This document shows positions 39,505-48,604 of a stretch of DNA of 64,000 bases, one piece after another. The stretch's first letter is position 1. Each line of letters opens with the position of its first letter. The DNA is from Megalopta genalis. Its lineage: Eukaryota > Arthropoda > Insecta > Hymenoptera > Halictidae. The notes beneath the pieces were generated by a model. It was given only the letters and a program-made list of their open reading frames with translations, was not told where the DNA came from and made no database searches. Location of the stretch: the NCBI RefSeq assembly GCF_051020955.1, contig NC_135014.1, positions 25,657,221 to 25,721,220 on the forward strand. The letters run 5' to 3'. The position numbers and the translations under genes are program-made.

Positions 39505-42500
39505 TTAGCGGGTACCCAACGGGAGTGCGCGGTCCGCACGCACCCTGGGTCTCCGCAGCCCCCTCCTTCTATTTGGGTCGCAGGTTCGCCTGCGACGCCT
39601 TTCAGCTTCCTCCTTCTGGAGCATTACGGACTCGCAGAAGGAGGTAAATGCCTTCCACGACCCCGCGCTTGCAACCGACTCGTGTACGATGGTTTCAAGC
39701 GCGAGGTCTCCTCCTACGGCCATCCTCAGGCCACGGCGCTGTGGAGCCCACGCCGGACATTCCTCCAGCGTATGTTGCGCCGTGTCCGAAGGATCACCGC
39801 AGTGGTGACACCTAGTGTCCACCTCTTTTCCGATGCGACAAAGGTAACTGCCGAAGCATCCGTGCCCCGTCAGCACCTGCGTCGCTCGGTATGTGGTCCT
39901 CCCCCCGAGTCCAGCACGCCGCCATTCTCGGAACGCAGGGAGGATCGCTTTCGCCGCTCTATTAATGTTACTACCCCTCGCGACCTCTGATGTGAGGCGT
40001 TGCCGCCAGGCTTCTACGGCGCGTTGCCTGGCGGCCTCCCTTTCAGCCGCCACCTGGAGACCCCTCTGTTCCGGGGCCACCCCAGCCAGCCGGAGGCCGC
40101 GATCCCGGATGTAAACATCCGCAAGACACACGGCCTCCAGGTCCAGCGGGAGCAGACCCGAAGTTGCCATCGCTGATGCGTGAGATATGGTGCGGTACCC
40201 CCGCACGACCCTAATCGCCAGCCTGCGCTCCAGACGGCGCAGTATGGCCAGAGGCCCACCGCGCCGGCCGACAATAATGTCGCGCGCCCATACAGGGGCC
40301 CCATAAAGGGATAATCCCCGCACCATTCCCGCAAACAATCGACGGACCCGTCCCCCGGGTGCCCCCAGGTTAGGAAGTATGCGACCGAGCGCAGCGATCG
40401 CACCCTCCACCCGGGGAGCCAGGAGCTCGAAGTGCCGGCCGAACGTCCAGGCACCGTCGAGCGCGATCCCGAGGTACCTAAACCCCCCCCCGACAGCGAT
40501 CCGTCCCACCCCCACGTCCATCCCGCAGAGGGGAGGTGCCCGCGAGCGGCCTTTGCCATGAAACCACATGGCTTCGGTCTTACTCGCCGACACCTCTAGG
40601 CCCAATGCCCGGATGGCTTTAACTACTCTAATTGTCCCCAGTTCACCGCGAAGCAGGGCCTCCCTCCATGTCCTGCCGGCGGACACAATCAGCGTATCAT
40701 CTGCGTAGCAGATGATGCTCGCACCGGCAGGCATTTTCCCCCCCTCGCGCAGTACTCGGTCATACGCGATGTTCCACAGCAGGGGACCTAAAACGGACCC
40801 CTGCGGGACACCGCGCACGACTCGCCGGCTCGCCATCCCCGCGGCGACAGGATATTCCACCCACCTGTCGGAGAGGTAGCTCCCTATTATCCGCTGTAAG
40901 TACTGCGGCACCCGCTGGTACCGCAACTCTTCTAAAATACACGCCCAGGGAACGGAGTTGAAGGCATTGGCAATGTCAAGTGACACCGCCAGTGCAACAC
41001 CGCCCCCCTGTGTCGCGGTGTCCGAGAGCGCCCTCAGCCTGCGGACAGCGTCCACAGTAGAGAAGCCCTCCCGGAAGCCGTACTGGGCACTACTAAGTCC
41101 GGGAGCCGCCTCGCTCGCCAGGTGAGCCACAAGTCTGCGCGCCAAAATTCTCTCGAATAGCTTCGCCTCTTCGTTTAAGAGGCAAAGCGGTCGCCACGCA
41201 GATGGCGAGCCCGCGTCTCTCCCCTTTTTGGGGATTAATACTAACATTCCTTTCCGCCACGGTGACGGAAAGGTTCCCTCCCTGAGACAGCTGTCAAACA
41301 GCTGCCTTATGTCAGAGCCAAGCGCCGACAGGGCCAAGGCCAGCACCCGACCATGGACGCCGTCCAGGCCAGGCGTCCTACTCCCTATCCGACTCGCGGC
41401 TTGGCGGAGCTCGTCCTCCGTTACCGCCAGCCCCTCGTTCCACGCAGCGTCCGCCCCCGCTCGATGTTCTTCCGCGAGGCCTGTTACGGCCTCCTCAGGA
41501 TCTCCCTCGGAGGGAAAGAGACCCCCAATTACTCTGTCGAGGAGCTGGGGCTTTAACGCCGCTGTAGCTGGAGGGGCCCGCGCACGAAGCCTGCCCATAA
41601 CTATTTTGTAGGGCCTCCCCCAGGGATCCGCGTCTAATGTTTCGACGAGCTCTCGCCATGCCTGATCCTTGGCCCTGGCGATCTCCTTTCGGAGCTCCGA
41701 CAGCGCGTCGCGGTACTCGCGATAGCACTCAAGCACGGTTGCCCGAGTGCTCGATGCCCGCCGGCGCGCTCGCGTGTACTTTCTGCGGGCTGCGTGTCCC
41801 GCAGCACGCAGCCTGGCTATTTCAGCCGACCACCAGTATACGGGTGCCATCCGGTTGGCGTCGCTACTGCGGGGCATTGCAGTGTCAGAAATTGACCACA
41901 ACGCCTTCCGCAGCAGTTCGGCCCCCCGTTCAGGATGCACCTGCCCACCCTCTGAAAATCCGCGCCCTCCCCACGATGCTGCTAATGCTGCAGCTTTTAG
42001 CAAGTCAGTGTTTAGCTGCTTGATACCCCACCGAGGTCGCCGTCGTCGGCCGGCCTGACGCGTCACAGGACCCCGCGCGTCGTTGGGGGCAGCCCCCACG
42101 TCCATGATGATGGGGACGTGGTCCGAGGCTAGCTCCAGTTCCTCAGCCACCCTCCATCCTGTGACCCGACGCACGACGGCAGGCGTCGCAAAGGTCAAAT
42201 CCACGATGGAGACCCCCTGCCGCCGCACGCACGTCGGCCGGGACCCCCGGTTTAGTAACCGGAGGTCCAGACTCGCCGCCCAAGCCAGCACAGTCTCCCC
42301 TCGCGTGTTCGTCCTGCGGGATCCCCACGCCGTTGAGTGTGCATTGAAATCCCCCAGAACGAGGACCCGGCGGGATGTGTATCTTGTTAGACACACATGT
42401 AGCCCGTCCAGGAACCCCCGGAACTCACCGAGGACACAGTTTGGGGAGATGTACACACCGACGAGTATGATGTCCCCCCATTCTACCGCGACGTATCCCC

Positions 42501-42717
42501 TTCCCCTCTCCAGGAGCGCGATGGTCAGGGACCCCGGCTCGCCGCATGATGCGGCGATCACCACGGACCCCATCTCATCGCCCACCCAAAGAGGATTATC
42601 GGGGACACGGTATGGCTCCGCCATTACCCCGACGCCCGATCCCATCTCGCGTAGGGCCTGGACAAACAGGTCCTGGGCCCCGCGCGAGTGGTTCAGGTTA
42701 CCCTGCAGGACCCGCAT
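39505..42717 (-). CDS. R1-clade ORF2: endonuclease and reverse transcriptase
   Basis: 1070 residues, close to the usual length of R1-type ORF2 proteins. Residues 1-210 form an APE-like endonuclease that nicks the target: NLNHSR near 7, catalytic Glu in AEPY at 34, GDFNAHS at 122-128, IVDLTF at 171-176 and SDH at 198-200. Reverse transcriptase motifs follow: LIPKKG near 494, the first catalytic Asp in SLDIANAF (Asp581), GVPQGSVLGP at 636-645 and YADD at 671-674. A C-terminal CCHC finger (Cys970, Cys973, His982, Cys987) is typical of the clade. All catalytic residues checked are present and there is no internal stop. The start codon lies 8 nt after the ORF1 stop in a different frame, suggesting translation by reinitiation. 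An upstream or non-AUG start cannot be excluded. Confidence 0.95.
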   Translation of the reverse strand: MRVLQGNLNHSRGAQDLFVQALREMGSGVGVMAEPYRVPDNPLWVGDEMGSVVIAASCGEPGSLTIALLERGRGYVAVEWGDIILVGVYISPNCVLGEFRGFLDGLHVCLTRYTSRRVLVLGDFNAHSTAWGSRRTNTRGETVLAWAASLDLRLLNRGSRPTCVRRQGVSIVDLTFATPAVVRRVTGWRVAEELELASDHVPIIMDVGAAPNDARGPVTRQAGRRRRPRWGIKQLNTDLLKAAALAASWGGRGFSEGGQVHPERGAELLRKALWSISDTAMPRSSDANRMAPVYWWSAEIARLRAAGHAARRKYTRARRRASSTRATVLECYREYRDALSELRKEIARAKDQAWRELVETLDADPWGRPYKIVMGRLRARAPPATAALKPQLLDRVIGGLFPSEGDPEEAVTGLAEEHRAGADAAWNEGLAVTEDELRQAASRIGSRTPGLDGVHGRVLALALSALGSDIRQLFDSCLREGTFPSPWRKGMLVLIPKKGRDAGSPSAWRPLCLLNEEAKLFERILARRLVAHLASEAAPGLSSAQYGFREGFSTVDAVRRLRALSDTATQGGGVALAVSLDIANAFNSVPWACILEELRYQRVPQYLQRIIGSYLSDRWVEYPVAAGMASRRVVRGVPQGSVLGPLLWNIAYDRVLREGGKMPAGASIICYADDTLIVSAGRTWREALLRGELGTIRVVKAIRALGLEVSASKTEAMWFHGKGRSRAPPLCGMDVGVGRIAVGGGFRYLGIALDGAWTFGRHFELLAPRVEGAIAALGRILPNLGAPGGRVRRLFAGMVRGLSLYGAPVWARDIIVGRRGGPLAILRRLERRLAIRVVRGYRTISHASAMATSGLLPLDLEAVCLADVYIRDRGLRLAGVAPEQRGLQVAAEREAARQRAVEAWRQRLTSEVARGSNINRAAKAILPAFREWRRAGLGGRTTYRATQVLTGHGCFGSYLCRIGKEVDTRCHHCGDPSDTAQHTLEECPAWAPQRRGLRMAVGGDLALETIVHESVASAGSWKAFTSFCESVMLQKEEAERRRRRTCDPNRRRGLRRPRVRADRALPLGTR

Positions 42718-42725
42718 ACCCGCGG

Positions 42726-44759
42726 TTAAGGCTGAGTTGTGCTACCGCTCGGGACGACTTCCATCGCCGTCCCATTTTCCCCACTATTGCTGCTTTCCAT
42801 GTGCTCGGCGGGTGCATTCGCGGTTGCCGCCCCCGCAGTGCCCCAGGCTGGCTGCCCCACTATTACAGAGGGAGGTTTCCCCATCTTCCCCCGCATCGTT
42901 CGCTGGGCGCATGTCGCTGCCCCCAGACGGTGCCCGTGTGCCCGACCTAGGTCAGTACACAGCGGGCATCTCGGGTTGGCGACACATTGCGCAGCCCTGT
43001 GACCCTCTCCCCCACAGCGGAAGCACCTCGTGCTTCTATCTGCGTTGTTCGGGCAGGTGGCCCGAACATGACCCAGCTGCAGACATTTGAAGCACTGCAG
43101 TGGCTTCTCTCCCAGCGGGACAATCAACGCGCTGGACCACCCTACCAGTACGCGGCCCACCCCGATGACTTTCTTCATTGCATCAATCGGTCCGCGCGCC
43201 CAGCAGGCGCCCATTGCGCCCGGTACCGACTGTCTGATTTCCCCCGTTTTTATTTCTTCGATAGTGCACCCGCCAAGCCCAGCGAGCGCGCCCCTTACCT
43301 CGTCTTTGGTGACCGAGTAGTCCAGGCCAGCCACCCGGATGTCCAGCTGCTTGACGGGCCGGATTACACGCGCGCCGGTACCGTCAAGGAGGGCAGACAT
43401 TTTCTCCGCCAGTTTCTGTGCCTGCGTCTGGCACTCGGGTCCCCTCATCTCCAGAAGTAGGCTGCCGGTCCTGGAGTGCCTGGTCCGCACCCCCGAGATC
43501 CCCAGCCCTTCCAGCGAAACATGCTGGCGCGCCCTCTGCATTACCTCGGTGTAGGAGAGTTTCCCCTCCGGGGCCAAGGCAATGGAGACGGCGGCCGTTG
43601 GTTGAGCGCGGACCAGGTCCGCGCACTCCCTGTGTGCTTGCTTCTCCCTCCGTGTTGGTGGTGGTGGCCTTGCACCGAGTACGCGTGGGCCCTTTCCTCC
43701 TTGTTTTTTCCTCTGCGCATTTGTCGTTGCCGGTCCGGTTGCTGCAAGTGCTGCGGTCCGTGCCGCAGCCTTCTTCGCTCCCTTCGATTGGACAACGGTC
43801 CATGCGTATGTCCCTGGTTGCTGAGGTTGTGGGCCCGCAGCCGCGCGCTTAGTGGGAACTGTTCCTGTGACCTCTTTGTCCAGGTTCTTTGTTTCCGCGA
43901 CCTGGCGTCTGGCTCTCTCCACCCTAGCTGCCACTGGTGGACGCAGGGTTGCCGCTGCCACCTCGTTTGCCCGTCCCAGACTGATTTCCATTCTCCGCTC
44001 CAGGGCGTCTATTCGACGGACGATCCCAGTCACGGCGTGGAGCACTTCGTTGCTGGTTTCCACAGGGGCAGGTCGGTCCTCCGTGGTCTCTCGGGTCCTC
44101 CCTGTTTTTTCGGCAGACATTGCGGCTCTGGTCGCAGCAAGTTCGGCCTCCAGCTCACGATTTCTTTGTCGGAGTCGGCCATTTTCCTCCTCTACATCGC
44201 GGTTTTCCCCGGTGTAGGTCCTCTTTGTTAGCACCGCAGAGCCGGCTTTGAATGTGAGGGCTGCATCTCTCAGGGCTTTTGCTAGGGTGCCCTTGAGACC
44301 TTTGGACACCGTTGAGACTCGCTCAACTTCCTCAGCTGCCTGTATGATTTCCTCTGCGACCTCAGCTGTTAGGAGGCCGACCAACTCCCTCTCCCGTGCT
44401 TGGATCTGGGCCAGGTCTGTTTTCCTCTCTTTAAGCCTGGGCTCTGTATCCTGTTCTTCCGCTCCATGACCGTCTCTCTTGTATTTGTCCTTTGGGCTCT
44501 TCTTCGCTGAGACGGGCCTCCCGTTTTCCTCCGCCTCCGAGTCCGAGTCCGAGACCGTTGGTTTCCACTTCGGTCTCCAGAATTTGTTCGCTCCCTTCTG
44601 AGGTCCGTCACTCTCTCCTTCGGAGCCAGTATCCTCGTCTCTCGGGCGCTTTTGGCCAGCCCCCGACACGTCCATTGCGCTCACTTCAGCTGTTGCCTCG
44701 TTGACACGCTTAGTTGTTTTTGTTGTTTTATTTGTTTTTTGTGTTTTGTAGTTCTCCAT
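42726..44759 (-). CDS. R1-clade ORF1: gag-like nucleic-acid-binding protein
   Basis: 677 residues. The N-terminus is Lys/Thr-rich, followed by an acidic, Ser-rich segment (about 30-90). Around residues 165-220 a heptad-like Glu/Arg/Leu stretch (EEENGRLRQRNRELEAEL) looks like a coiled coil, fitting self-association of the ribonucleoprotein. A basic Pro/Ala-rich linker follows. The C-terminal part carries three zinc knuckles: C-X2-C-X4-H-X4-C at 556-569 and 579-592, and a C-X2-C-X8-H-X6-C form at 598-617. This triplet is characteristic of R1-clade ORF1 proteins, which bind element RNA and direct the particle to its target. The frame is intact from the first ATG, 470 bp inside the element, to the TAA just upstream of ORF2. 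Confidence 0.93.
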   Translation of the reverse strand: MENYKTQKTNKTTKTTKRVNEATAEVSAMDVSGAGQKRPRDEDTGSEGESDGPQKGANKFWRPKWKPTVSDSDSEAEENGRPVSAKKSPKDKYKRDGHGAEEQDTEPRLKERKTDLAQIQARERELVGLLTAEVAEEIIQAAEEVERVSTVSKGLKGTLAKALRDAALTFKAGSAVLTKRTYTGENRDVEEENGRLRQRNRELEAELAATRAAMSAEKTGRTRETTEDRPAPVETSNEVLHAVTGIVRRIDALERRMEISLGRANEVAAATLRPPVAARVERARRQVAETKNLDKEVTGTVPTKRAAAGPQPQQPGTYAWTVVQSKGAKKAAARTAALAATGPATTNAQRKKQGGKGPRVLGARPPPPTRREKQAHRECADLVRAQPTAAVSIALAPEGKLSYTEVMQRARQHVSLEGLGISGVRTRHSRTGSLLLEMRGPECQTQAQKLAEKMSALLDGTGARVIRPVKQLDIRVAGLDYSVTKDEVRGALAGLGGCTIEEIKTGEIRQSVPGAMGACWARGPIDAMKKVIGVGRVLVGWSSALIVPLGEKPLQCFKCLQLGHVRATCPNNADRSTRCFRCGGEGHRAAQCVANPRCPLCTDLGRAHGHRLGAATCAQRTMRGKMGKPPSVIVGQPAWGTAGAATANAPAEHMESSNSGENGTAMEVVPSGSTTQP

Positions 44760-45229
44760 TGTTGTCCCACGATTGGGGTCGGACGATTACTCAAGGTCCA
44801 CCCAGGCAGAGCCGCCCTTGCCTGGGTAAGGCTAATACACAACGGGTGCCGCCACCTCCCGTCGGTTGAGACGCTCAAGACCAGCGCACCCGCTGGCCAC
44901 CTCCGTGTGCGCGACCCGGAGGCGTCCCCTCGCCGCGTCTCGAAGCTTAGGACTGGGATTTATTATAGAGGTCTTTCTCCTCGCAGCCCAGCCGGTTAAG
45001 GCAAGGCTCCCGTTCTGGTAAAACATGACCACCAGTTTACGGTTTAGGGATCCTGGTTTCCCAGGACCACCCCTCACTCCGTTAGCTACTACCCGCGGGC
45101 AGCACCCAGGAGCCACCACGTGGAGGTGTAGTGAGAGGATTTAGGCATGTGACTGTACCTCAGATAGAGATGACAAACCCCTCAGCAACTACGTCTTGCT
45201 GTTGAGAAGGCCACACACCCTAGGCTCCC
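44760..45229 (-). promoter_or_regulatory. 5' leader of the R1-clade element
   Basis: About 470 bases upstream of ORF1 on the minus strand, where such elements usually carry their internal promoter. No TATA box is evident. Close to the 5' end (about 45182-45210) a short stem-loop can form from CAGCAA and TTGCTG, with CTC/GAG extending it. Its role is unknown. Confidence 0.6.
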
Positions 45230-45456
45230 GACATAACCTTGACATAACCTTGACATAACCTTGACATAACCTTGACATAACCTTGACATAACCTTGACAT
45301 AACCTTGACATAACCTTGACATAACCTTGACATAACCTTGACATAACCGGGTTCCTTGACATAACCCTAGGGGGGGTGGGTCCTTGACATAACCGGGTTC
45401 CTTGACATAACCCTAGGGGGGGGGGGGGTCCTTGACATAACCGGGTTCCTTGACAT
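45230..45456. repeat. Right remnant of the 11-bp satellite with compound poly-G units
   Basis: From 45230 to about 45348 the array is the same CTTGACATAAC repeat as on the left of the retrotransposon. From there it changes to an alternating compound repeat: an 18-bp unit in which the 11-mer is followed by GGGTTC, and a longer unit in which it is followed by CTAGGGGG-type G runs of variable length. The array ends in CTTGACAT, directly abutting the 3' end of the second R1-type element. This is the degenerate edge of the satellite. Confidence 0.9.
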
Positions 45457-45777
45457 TTTTGGGGGGGGGGGAATCTGCTGGTCAGACACCCCCGTCCAGC
45501 CCGAAGGACGGGACGGTGGTAGTGCGGGGTTTGACCCGCTAAAACCCCCCCACGGCGGCATAGGGCGCTTGCGATTAGCGGGGGAGCCACGGGAACTCTC
45601 AAAGAACACAACCGCGGCTCCCCCTCACCTGGCCGACCACCAGGATGGAATGGTGGTGGCCGGCCGCGTCCCAGGGGGGGTGATTTATACTCCCCCATGA
45701 ATCATCTTGCTTCGGCGTTGCGGGGGACCGCACCCCACACATCCCTCGTCACTACTCACTCTATGGGGAGGACATGT

Positions 45778-46097
45778 TCAGTTGGCGGGTGGCAGGCGGC
45801 GGGCTATTAAACCAGTAATCTGGTACACCCCCGCCACCCGCCTATTCTCATCTGCTCGGGGGGGGGGGGGGGGAGGCTCTGGGCGTGGCCGCACACGCCG
45901 CACCCCCCGCTCACGGCGACCCCACTCGGCAGCCTCCTTCTGCAGCATCACCTCTTCGCAGAAGGCGATGGCTGCCGCCCATTTTCTCGGACTCTCCAGC
46001 ATGGCCCCAACTAAGCTGGAGAGAGCGAGGTCGCGACCAACTTCCCTTCTTAGGACTCGGCGCAGCACTGAAAAAGCGGGGCATACCTCCAGTGTAT
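45778..46097 (-). pseudogene. ORF2 C-terminal fragment of the second R1-clade element
   Basis: The minus strand continues the same ORF2 after the nested insertion: TLEVCPAF supplies the last Cys of the CCHC finger, followed by FCEEVMLQKEAAEWGRR, which matches FCESVMLQKEEAERRRR in the intact neighbour. The true stop lies in the arginine-rich tail region. The remainder to 45457 is 3' UTR with a G/C-homopolymer end. Confidence 0.85.
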
Positions 46098-46730
46098 TAA
46101 GTCTTGAGTGATTTAACGTGCGGCACCTGCCCAAAGGCTTATCCACACGGCCCCCATGGGCGCGGAATTGAGATACGCACAATAAGCGCGCTCTCACATG
46201 TCAAGCCATACAGGAGCTACCAGTTACTACGAGGACGCGGACTCTCGTCAGCAGACAACTGGTGGTGCCGAGCCCTTTCTATGCTCTACCGGTTCAGCAG
46301 GTCGGTTCCCGAGCTGAATACCGCAGCTCACCCGTCGAGGCCCCCAACAACTAAAGGGTGGGACAGAACGAGGAAGGAGGGAAGAGGTAAGGAGAGGAAG
46401 GGAAGGAGCCTCTGGCCAACTTTAGCCGTTTACCACTGCCCCCTCGATGGACCTACCCACTGCCGGCCCGAGGTATCCCGGGCCAGATGGCCGGGACCTC
46501 GTGGGCACGCCGACACCCGAGGTACCAGTATTTAGAAGGCCGACTGGTAGGACCTGTCGTAGCAAAGCTACTACCATGTTTGGAGACACCGCATCTCCAG
46601 CACTGGTCGGCTAGCGCTTCGGGATCGTGTGCTCGCTACTCTACAACGCCTAGCACTTAGGAATCAGCAGAATAGGACCCGGCAAGCCGTATCCTACCCG
46701 CCTTTCTGCCTGTGTTCAGCGCCCTGCGCC
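46098..46730. mobile_element. Nested 633-bp insertion with 13-bp target duplication
   Basis: The insertion is flanked by perfect copies of ACCTCCAGTGTAT (46085-46097 and 46731-46743). Taking out the insert plus one copy makes the two halves of the ORF2 fragment contiguous and in frame, so the boundaries are secure. The insert has no terminal inverted repeats, no poly-A and no recognisable protein. A GA-rich patch lies near 46369-46410. A 13-bp duplication suits a non-LTR retrotransposon or SINE end, but the family is unknown. Confidence 0.8.
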
Positions 46731-47259
46731 ACCTCCAGTGTATGCTGCGCCGAGTCCTCCTCCGCGCCACAGTGGTGGCACACCGTCGTCGCTTCCCGAC
46801 CGATGCGACACAGGTGGACACCGAAGCAGCCATGCCCGGTGAATACCTGCGTCGCACGGTAGGAGAGCCTGCCATAACCGCCTCTCCCGCCGCGAGGTGA
46901 AGTGCGGCAGGAGAGCCCCAGGGACGTGCTCGCTGGCATGGGAACAAAGCCCCGCATGCCATCTGGCGAGCGCAAGTCCCCGGGCCTGGAGTTCGAAGCA
47001 CTGGAGCGCCTGCTGCTCCGGCGGGTCCCCCCGAGCCCGGCCAGCGATGCATATGCGCCTATAAACATAGGCGCGCATCGCCGCCTGCAGCTCGAAGGGA
47101 ATTTCTCCCGCCAGAGCAAGCGCCGCCACGGTAGACGTGGTGCGGTAACCTCGTATGAGGCGAAGGGCCATTTGCCTCTGAAGCCGGCGCAACAACAAGG
47201 TGATGCGCCGGCTTGCCCTCGCGGACGGCGCCCAGATCGCGGCGCCGTATGACATTGCC
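46731..47259 (-). pseudogene. ORF2 fragment (post-RT region), frameshifted
   Basis: On the minus strand one frame encodes a match to the post-RT region of R1-type ORF2 (AMSYGA, LLRRLQRQMALRLIRGYRT, ALLPHF). At about 46890 homology moves to another frame (YRATQVFTGHGCFG, CHHCGAEEDSAQHTLE), so one indel has broken it. The CCHC finger residues are present up to the His, where the nested insertion interrupts the gene. No function is expected. Confidence 0.85.
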
Positions 47260-47371
47260 TTGCCTTGCCTTCGTAACAAATGACTCTCGTTTCTCCCTCT
47301 TTCTCGCTCTCATTCGCTGTCTCACTCCCTCTCGCGTTCTTAACCCTTAAATGCATGAATTAATGAATTTT

Positions 47372-47416
<45 letters not shown>

Positions 47417-48290
47417 GTCATATCTTATAGGGTTTTTATTGAAAAATATTAATGATTCATTTTTGGTACACTATGCAAAATAGACATAAAAATTCTTTAG
47501 TTAGTATGACATATCTATAACAAAATTATAAACCACGCATACCACACCAAAACAAAACCAACAAACCAATAAAGGAAGCATAGTACTAAATACATGTCGT
47601 AATTATTACCATTAGTGCATGTTGTCCCATTTTTGCATCAACACGAAATAAGCCCTCCATACACATGATAGTTACGGAATATAGACAAAAGTACTAGCAA
47701 ATTAATAAATAAGAGCCTTACCTTTAGAAAATATTGTTTGTTTAACGAATACACCTAAATATTTCTAAATAATCCACTTCCAAAAGTACGTAAATGAACC
47801 CGCTATCAAAAATGCGCGCCAATTGGTATAACGTCAGAAAGATACAAATATTGAAGTCAAATGTCATTATTTTAGTTAATTTTTGATAAGTCAATGGACA
47901 AAGGAATCACTGCCATTCAGCCAAATGTATCGATATCAAAACTGTTGTCGGGTATCCGCGCAAAAAGTTGTTGATTAATTTTGGGACTCTATGCATTTAT
48001 GGGTTAATTTCGGACAATGTCAGGCGGCTCGAGGAGTTGTACGAAACCTAAACGAAACACTGCCCCCCGTATCGTCTTACTCTCTGCGGACATTCGTACC
48101 CTCCTCTTTCCGAAAATTACAACGCACATTTATTCCCGGAATATGTAACTTTTCAATATTGTAACATTAACGCTACACACATCCATCGCTGTTCATCGTA
48201 CGGCCGTCTTCGAAAAAAAAAAAAAAAAAAAAAGACCTTCACCAGGATTCTCATAAATTAACTTCACATTACTTGAAGAAATAAATTGTA
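47260..48290. other. AT-rich sequence, no gene recognised
   Basis: After the truncated retrotransposon the composition drops to AT-rich. I see no coding frame of note. Two A-runs are present: 47376-47409 (34 A) and 48213-48233 (21 A). They may be tails of decayed retroposed sequences, but no body could be recognised upstream of either. Confidence 0.7.
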
Positions 48291-48604
48291 CTATACAAGG
48301 TGTTCCACAATTACTTTAACAACTGAAAATGAGGGGTAGCTGAGGTCATTTGAAGTAACTTTTCCTTTGCGAAAATGCAATCCGTGGCTTTGTTTACGAG
48401 TTATTAACGAAAAACACTGACCAATGAGAGGTGATGGTGCGAGAGAGAGAGTCCGCGAAAGAGTACGCAGCACGAGGCTTTGACAGATGGTCGGAACGGA
48501 CTCGAGCCGCGTTCGAAGTATTGAACAAATCACGAAGCGAGAACTTTCCGGATTATTTTTACTACGTAGCAGTGATATTTTTAAGAAAAACGCTGTTCAC
48601 CTTT

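Larger units (their letters stand above)
39033..45229 (-). mobile_element. Full-length R1-clade non-LTR retrotransposon
   Basis: Read on the minus strand, the element runs from a 5' end at about 45229 through a 470-bp 5' leader, ORF1, ORF2 and a 434-bp 3' region to a poly-A tail of about 38 bases. It sits inside the 11-bp satellite: the left flank ends CCTTGACAT and the right flank starts GACATAACC, so the shared bases are GACAT. The duplication length is ambiguous by multiples of 11 in a tandem target. Both ORFs are open end to end. The order (ORF1 with three zinc knuckles, ORF2 with an APE-type endonuclease, RT and a C-terminal CCHC) is that of the R1 clade, which includes R1, TRAS, SART and Waldo, families known for sequence-specific insertion. 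An intact copy could still be competent; that is inference. Confidence 0.93.
45457..47259 (-). mobile_element. Second R1-clade element, 5'-truncated, with nested insertion
   Basis: The minus strand encodes an ORF2 fragment homologous to residues about 803-1040 of the intact element next door, but clearly a different family (for example YRATQVFTGHGCFG versus YRATQVLTGHGCFG, then diverging). The 3' end has a C-run followed by AAAAA and joins the satellite after CTTGACAT, the same base used by the intact element. The 5' end is truncated near 47259 and abuts non-satellite DNA with CCTTGCCTTGCC. The copy is split by a 633-bp insertion at 46098-46730. Confidence 0.85.

Noticed and set aside
45120..45229. 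HDV-like ribozyme at the 5' end of the intact retrotransposon
   Set aside because: GGGAGCC at the 5' end can pair with a GGCTCC about 105 nt away, and a hairpin lies near, but the spacing and order do not fit the nested double-pseudoknot, so it is not called.
46104..46535. 143-codon frame within the nested 633-bp insertion
   Set aside because: It is rich in Arg/Gly/Pro without domain motifs and overlaps open frames on the other strand, so coding is not supported.
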